From Microvelia longipes (Eukaryota > Arthropoda > Insecta > Hemiptera > Veliidae): a stretch of 64,000 bases of DNA. The position numbers were made by a program, and so were the translations under genes. Under the pieces are notes generated by a model. The model was not told where the DNA came from. It saw only the letters and a list, made by a program, of their open reading frames with translations, and searched no databases. The stretch covers positions 15,415,522 to 15,479,521 of the forward strand of contig JACMZG010000008.1 of the NCBI GenBank assembly GCA_018340805.1. The letters run 5' to 3'. This document shows positions 58,595 to 64,000 of the stretch, piece by piece. How positions within the stretch are numbered: the stretch's first letter is position 1; every line of letters begins with the position of its first letter.

Positions 58595-60838
58595 GTATAT
58601 TTTTGAACGAACGTAAGTGAGTTCTTACATTTCAGAAGATTGGGACGGCGCGTATGTTTGTTTGTTTGTTTGTATGTTTGTGTGTTTGTTTGTACGTTCG
58701 CGATAACTGCCGTAAAAATTAAACCGATTTTAATAAAATTTTTATACAGGTTAAACTAATTATGTGTCAGAGCTGTATAGTTTTTGGTAATTTCCCGAAA
58801 AATATTTTCAAAATGGCAGCCAATATGGCGGACCGGATAAAAAAAAATTTTGAGCGAAAACATTGTGTTGCATATCGTTTTAAAAGCTCTTAAAGAGTAG
58901 AAAAAGAAAATATATGTTTTCATGGTCAACATTTTAAAATTTTTTGAAATAATTTAAAATGGCGGCCTTAAAAAAATGGAATGAACTCAAATAATTTAAA
59001 ATTAAAGGAATAACTCAAGTGATATATCGTTGTAAAGCCTCTTGATTAGATAGAACTAAAAAATTGTTATATACAAAATTCCGAAAAAATTCAACATGTC
59101 GGCCATAATTTAATATATAAAATTATTTTTTACTAATTTTAAAGAATTTAACAAGATAAAGATCTATTTTAATATACTTTTACACTTTTATACAAGTAAT
59201 CAATTAACAATCTATAGTGTCAGAGCTGTATATTTTTGGTAATTATTTCCGAAAAAATATTTTCAAAATGGCGGCCAATATGCGGACCGGATAAAAAATT
59301 TTTGACGCAAAAAAACGTGTTGTATAATCGTTTAAAAGCCTCTTAAAGAGTAAGAAAAGATAAATATTTTTCATGGTCAAGATTTCAAATTTTTTTAATA
59401 ATTTAAAATGCGGGCTAAAAATAATAAACTCAAAAAATTAAAATGTAAAGGCGAGCCTTTTTCCCTATTATGTATTATATAACATAACAATCACGCGAGC
59501 ATGAAGCGAGCCTTTTTTGACTATGCGAGGCTTTCAAATATTTTAAGCAAACTCATTAGCGAATATTAAATATACACAATCAGCGAGCGAAGCGAGCCTT
59601 CTTTATACAACCTATTTATTATTAGTATTAATATATATACGTATACATCGCCTCAAGCGAGCCTTATTAACTATGCATTATTATATATATATCTCGAATC
59701 TAGCGAGCGACAGCGAGCCTTTTTAACAATAACAATTTTATTATAAATATAAGCAACAGCATATCATAGCCAAAGCGAGCCATCTTTACTATATTAAAAT
59801 GTAAACCTACACAATCTAGCAAGCGAAGCGAGCCCTTTTTTAATACCCGTCTATTATTAAATAAGCATGCTCACTCTAGCGAGCGAAGCGAGCCTTCTTT
59901 ACTATATATTATTATAAATATACCGCAATCTAGCGAGCGAAGCCGAGCCTTTTTTACAATGCATTAATATAAATCTACACAATCTAGCGACGAAGCGAGC
60001 CTTTTTTACAATATTTAATTATAAATATAAGCAATCTAGCGAGCGAAGCGAGCCTTCTTTTACTATGCATGAATATAAATCTACGCAATCTTGCGAGCGA
60101 AACGAGCCTTCTTTTCTATTTATTATTAAAATATAACGCAATCAAGCGAGCGAAGCGAGCCTTTTTTTACTATGCATTAAAATAAATCTACGCAATCTAG
60201 CGAGCGAAGCGAGCCTTTTTTACAAATATATTATTAATAAATATAAGCAACTAGCGAGCGAACCGAGCCTATTTTTAAACTTTGTATTATTATAAATATA
60301 AAGGATCTAGCGAGCGAAGCGAGCCTTTTATACTATGCAATAATATAAATATACGCAATTTAGCGAGCGAAGCGAGCCTTTTATAAGAAGTATCATTATA
60401 ATCATATATATTTGTATCATTATAAATATACACAATTAGCGAGCGAAGCGAGCCTTTTTTTACTATGCATTAATATAAATCTACGCAATTTAGCGACGAA
60501 GCGAGCCTCTTTTGCAATATATTTTATTATAAATATAAGTAATCTAGCGAGCGAAAGCGAGCCTATTTTTTACTTTGTATTATTTTAAATAATACATATT
60601 TTATAACTCATATTATAATTACTTATATTATAAATATGAGCAATCTAGCGAGCGAAGCCAGCCTTTTTACTATGTAAATGTTAAAGATACCTAAACTAGC
60701 AAGCGAAGCGAGCCTTTTTGAGTTTATAGTGTAAAAATAGTATAACATCCGAATGCTTTGATAAACTCATTTCGCTTGCTTTAAATAAATATTTTTTTAT
60801 TATTCTTTGATGTGATTCTTGATGCACGCATTACTAGT
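58595..60838 (+). mobile_element. 2.2-kb insert splitting the satellite
   Basis: The head starts GAACGAACGTAAGTGAG, has a GTTTGTTT-rich stretch, TAACTGCCGTAAAAATTAAA and CAAAATGGCAGCCAATATGG. This head is duplicated inside the insert near 59210-59360 and found at 24735-25030. The tail is the 53-bp array. Satellite units resume directly after it at 60840. No protein-coding frame is present. Confidence 0.75.
59440..60720 (+). repeat. 53-bp array with GAGCGAAGCGAGC, about 21 units
   Basis: The consensus is TAGCGAGCGAAGCGAGCC, then TTTTTTACTATGCATTAATA, then TAAATCTACGCAATC. The GC-rich 18-mer is better preserved than the AT-rich linker, whose length varies. Confidence 0.93.
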
Positions 60839-60839
60839 G

Positions 60840-61885
60840 TATATTGAGACCAAGTAAACATTTTACATTTAATTTTGTATTTGGCCCCTAAAACCTTTAA
60901 CGTAACACAGTATATTTTGTATATTGAGACCAAGTAAACTTTTACTGTTAATTTTGTATGCCCTAAAACCTTTTAACGTAACACAGTATAGGTTTGTATA
61001 TTGAGACCAAGTAAACATTTTAATATTTAATTTTGTATTGGCCCCTAAAACTTTTTAACGTAACACAGTATATTTTGTATATTGAGACCAAGTAAACTTT
61101 TTACTGTTAATTTTGTATTGCCCCTAAACTTTTAACGTAACACAGTATTTTGTATATGTAAACATTTTATATTTAATTTTGTATTGGCCCCTAACCTTTT
61201 AAACGTTTTGCCGTATATTTTGTATATTGAGACCAAGTAAACACTTAAAGTTAATTTTGTATTGGCCCCTAAAACCTTTTAACGTGTCACAGTATATTTT
61301 GTATATTGAGAACAAGTAAACATTTTACATTTAATTTTGTATTAGCCCTAAACCTTTTAAACGTTTTGCCGTATATTTTGTATATTGAGACCAAGTAAAC
61401 ATTTTACATTTAATTTTGTATTAGCCCCCTAAAACCTTTTAACGTAACACAGTATATTTTGTATATTGAGACCAAGTAAACTTTTACTGTTAATTTTGTA
61501 TTGGCCCTAAAACCTTTTAACGAAACACAGGTATATTTTGTATATTGACACCAAGTAAACTTTTTTACAGTTGATTTTGTATTAGCCCCTAAACCTTTTA
61601 ACGTAACACAGTCTATTTTGTATATTGACACCAAGTAAACTTTTTACTGTTAATTTTGTATTATAAAACCTTTTTAACGTAATATTGACACAAGTAAACT
61701 TTTTACTGTTAATTTTGTATTAGTAGTACCAGTAACACTTTACAGTTAATTTTGTATTGGCCTCTAAAACCTTTTAACGTGTCACAGTATATTTTGTATA
61801 TATTGACACCAAGTAAACATTTTACAGTTTATTTTGTATTAGCCCCTAAAACCTTTTAAAAGTGTCGCCGTATATTTTGTGTATT
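60840..61885 (+). repeat. 80-bp satellite, right block, about 14 units
   Basis: Same unit as at 58371, with variable deletions and variants AACGTAACACAG, AACGTGTCACAG and AAACGTTTTGCCG. The minus-strand frame at 61410-61634 is a translation of the satellite. Confidence 0.95.
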
Positions 61886-62528
61886 AAGAGCAAGTTATGA
61901 TATCTCTTGCTCTGTCTCTTGAATTAGTTTTGTAATGACCTCTGAAACTGTATTAAGAGAGCACGATATATTTTAGAAAACTCATCTAACTTAGTATTGT
62001 ATTCGCTTCTAGAACTTTATATTAATCCAACATATTTTTTATTTAGAGGTTAAGTAAAACTTTCCAAATTAACTTTTATTAGCCTTGCTTACCTGTTTCA
62101 ATATTTTATTTTTCGTATTTCTCATTGGTCAGAGTTAGTATTTCATCAACTTCACACGGTTGTCATAGCGCATTGTTGTCAAAGGTTTTATCTCTCTAAT
62201 TACTAATATTATCTAATATTTCATCATTTATTATTAGTTTTATTAATTATTCTTCTTTATGGATATTTTTTTCGCATGATGATTATGAAATTCCTTTAGT
62301 ATCACTGTCCTTACTGACAGATAGGAGTTCCTTTCTGTCCCTTATGACTTCAAATCTTTTATATTTAATTCATAAAAGAAAACTATATATTCTTTATGAA
62401 TATTCGGTTTTATCACAGATCACAAATAATTTTTTTCTATTTTATTTCAAGAATGACAAAATAGTTTTTTATCCTTTTATTACTTCTCATTATTTAAATT
62501 TATCTCGCCATACTTTCATACACACAAA

Positions 62529-62529
<1 letters not shown>
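61886..62529. other. AT-rich non-coding stretch
   Basis: The frame at 62344-62652 runs into the TA tract and has no support. Confidence 0.45.

Positions 62530-62615
<86 letters not shown>
62530..62615. repeat. (TA)n microsatellite
   Basis: Pure TA tract of 86 bases. Confidence 0.98.
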
Positions 62616-62619
<4 letters not shown>

Positions 62620-62720
62620 CTTGATCAGGGAGTACCCGCCTTCATACCCTAGTCCTCCCCCTCTCCATGACCCCAAATCATAAGTTCATTTTTCTTTAAA
62701 ATTCGCTAAAATTGAGACCA
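62616..62720 (+). repeat. repeat attached to a TA tract, copy 3
   Basis: CTTGATCAGGGAGTACCCGC, CCATGACCCCAAATCATAAG and AAATTCGCTAAAA match, in order, the sequence after the TA tract at 28895. Confidence 0.7.
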
Positions 62721-62979
62721 TCCTGCTTTCCTTACTTATTTTTTGTACAAACTTACTCATCAGCGTAATTTTTAATGGAAATTTACTAAAGTACAATACT
62801 AATATTTTAATCGAAAAATTCTTATCTTAATTTTTTCAAAAAGACAAGATTTTATTATCTATCTTGTTGAAAATTTGCAAACATTATAATATGTAGCTTA
62901 TAGACATTACAACACGAAATTAAAAGAATCTTTATTGAAATTTTTTTTTATACGCATAATAATAGTTATTTATACTCAC

Positions 62980-63064
62980 CCGTAGTTCTTTGCTTATTAA
63001 CATATAAATTATTCTTTCAACTCTATTGTATGAGCCATACATAAATTGATAAATAATTATAAAT
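62980..63064 (-). CDS. possible exon, unknown gene
   Basis: On the minus strand an acceptor GATTAG at 63070-63065 opens an exon that finishes a codon with A and reads FIIIYQFMYGSYNRVERIIY then MLISKELR, in phase 0, before the strong donor GTGAGT. An internal ATG at 63042 could also make it a first exon (MYGSYNRVERIIY). The phase agrees with the exon at 63159-63198 across a 94-base intron, giving Arg at the joint. The acceptor is weak and the region AT-rich. Confidence 0.38.
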
Positions 63065-63158
63065 CTAATCGATTATATCCATACCATTCTTTTTTTAATA
63101 AAATTTATTAATCTTTATGAAATAATACATGTATATAATTTGTTTATATAATTCTTAC

Positions 63159-63198
63159 CTGACCATGCTAGAGTCCAGTACTATTACTCCAATGTTAC
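63159..63198 (-). CDS. possible 40-nt internal exon
   Basis: The minus strand has AATTATACAG, then 40 bases, then a consensus donor CAG/GTAAGAA. Only one frame is open; it reads NIGVIVLDSSMV and leaves AG over. The residues look protein-like. Phase fits both the exon at 62980-63064 and the last exon at 57118-57232. Confidence 0.42.
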
Positions 63199-64000
63199 CT
63201 GTATAATTATTAAAACAGGTTGTCTCTGAATGATGAGCAGGTAAATGCAGGTAGAACCCATTATCTCATGTCAAGGTCGTATACTGAGTGCCTGGACTTG
63301 TTCTCTTGGTTTTTGTGTAATTAGTCGTTTAGAAACAGGTATTTTAAATCATCTTTTTGCTAATTGTTTAAATTTTCTATCAAAAAGAGAGTAACTTATT
63401 CTATTTTAAGTTATTATTCCCTTTTAACATATATGATGGTTTAAAATTGAATCATGTTAAATTAAAAATTAAATTTTTCCTTGAGAAAAGAAAAAAGTTT
63501 ACTTTTCTTTCTTTTGTAGAAGAAAGAAAGTGATGCCTAGCATGTCGAATAAAGGAAACCTTTACATTTAATTGAATTAGGTGTTTGTTCATATAAACTC
63601 GCGAAACATTATATTACAATTCTGTTTATTCAATTGTACATCAATATTTAAAAGATTTATTTCTTTTCAGTAATTATGATAAAAAATAATGATATTTTGA
63701 AGCTGCCTAGTTCGCTCTTTTGAACAAGATATTACGAGGATATTACATAAACTTTTTATTTTATAGATTTTTTTAAAACACAAACGAATGACTTGCGGTA
63801 TTTAAGGAAAAAGTTAACTTGCTTCTTAAGTAGCTATATCATTTTCATTAAATTGTTGCCTAAGATAATAGTATAACCTCCGAATACCGTCCTGTAAATA
63901 TTATAGAGTACATTAAATTGAATCTCATTTGTATAAAAATATATACATATTTTTATACTTGAGCTTTTTGTTTTAAAAAATCTGCTACGGGGATCTTACT
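63199..64000. other. AT-rich stretch, no further exon found
   Basis: A slightly GC-richer part at 63240-63310 gives no convincing exon on either strand. Confidence 0.4.

Noticed and set aside
61410..61634. A minus-strand frame with an internally repeated peptide (VSIYKIxCVTLKGF).
   Set aside because: It is the 80-bp satellite read in one frame; unit lengths vary and break the frame.

Overview
The window looks like nuclear DNA from an invertebrate, most likely an arthropod. It is strongly AT-rich and has spliceosomal introns. It carries many (TA)n tracts, a Penelope-like retroelement fragment with a GIY-YIG nuclease domain, hAT-type and other terminal-inverted-repeat elements, tRNA-derived and 5S-rRNA-derived repeats, and a U2 snRNA retropseudogene. 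I could not fix the lineage.

Protein-coding content is sparse. The one certain gene is an intronless testis-specific-kinase-like (TSSK-like) protein kinase at 21589-22596 (+). A two-exon gene for a small secreted Pro/Ser-rich protein lies at 13476-14444 (-), with a related spare last exon at 12344-12522. A Pro-rich last exon at 34698-34928 (-) contains a 29-bp minisatellite that stays open while the frame shifts. The remaining candidates are single exons of genes I do not recognise. On the + strand these are 76-110 (weak), 7004-7134 (weak), 23602-23732, 47745-47800 and 57761-57831. On the - strand they are 847-902, 47917-48069, 57118-57232, 62980-63064 and 63159-63198. The window therefore seems to lie mostly in long introns of several genes on both strands. 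At 47745-48069 two genes appear to end tail to tail.

Most of the sequence is repeats. The main groups are: (i) a dispersed family with 5S rRNA promoter-like boxes, seen in at least six places, one copy carrying a nested 500-bp hAT element with a perfect 8-bp target duplication; (ii) Penelope-like fragments, including a 547-bp head-to-head inverted duplication and several hammerhead-like tails; (iii) large inverted repeats (17486-18171, 20817-20930, 53288-53534); (iv) arrays of very short GC-rich hairpins (36107-36331, 26865-26911, 12957-13170); (v) a roughly 80-bp satellite at 58371-61890, split by a 2.2-kb insert that carries about 21 copies of a GAGCGAAGCGAGC-containing 53-bp unit.

The heptamer GCGAAGC (reverse complement GCTTCGC) recurs in at least four unrelated repeat families here. 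As single-stranded DNA it forms an unusually stable mini-hairpin. This is the most unusual feature of the window. All gene structures come from reading splice signals and open frames by eye, without homology search.
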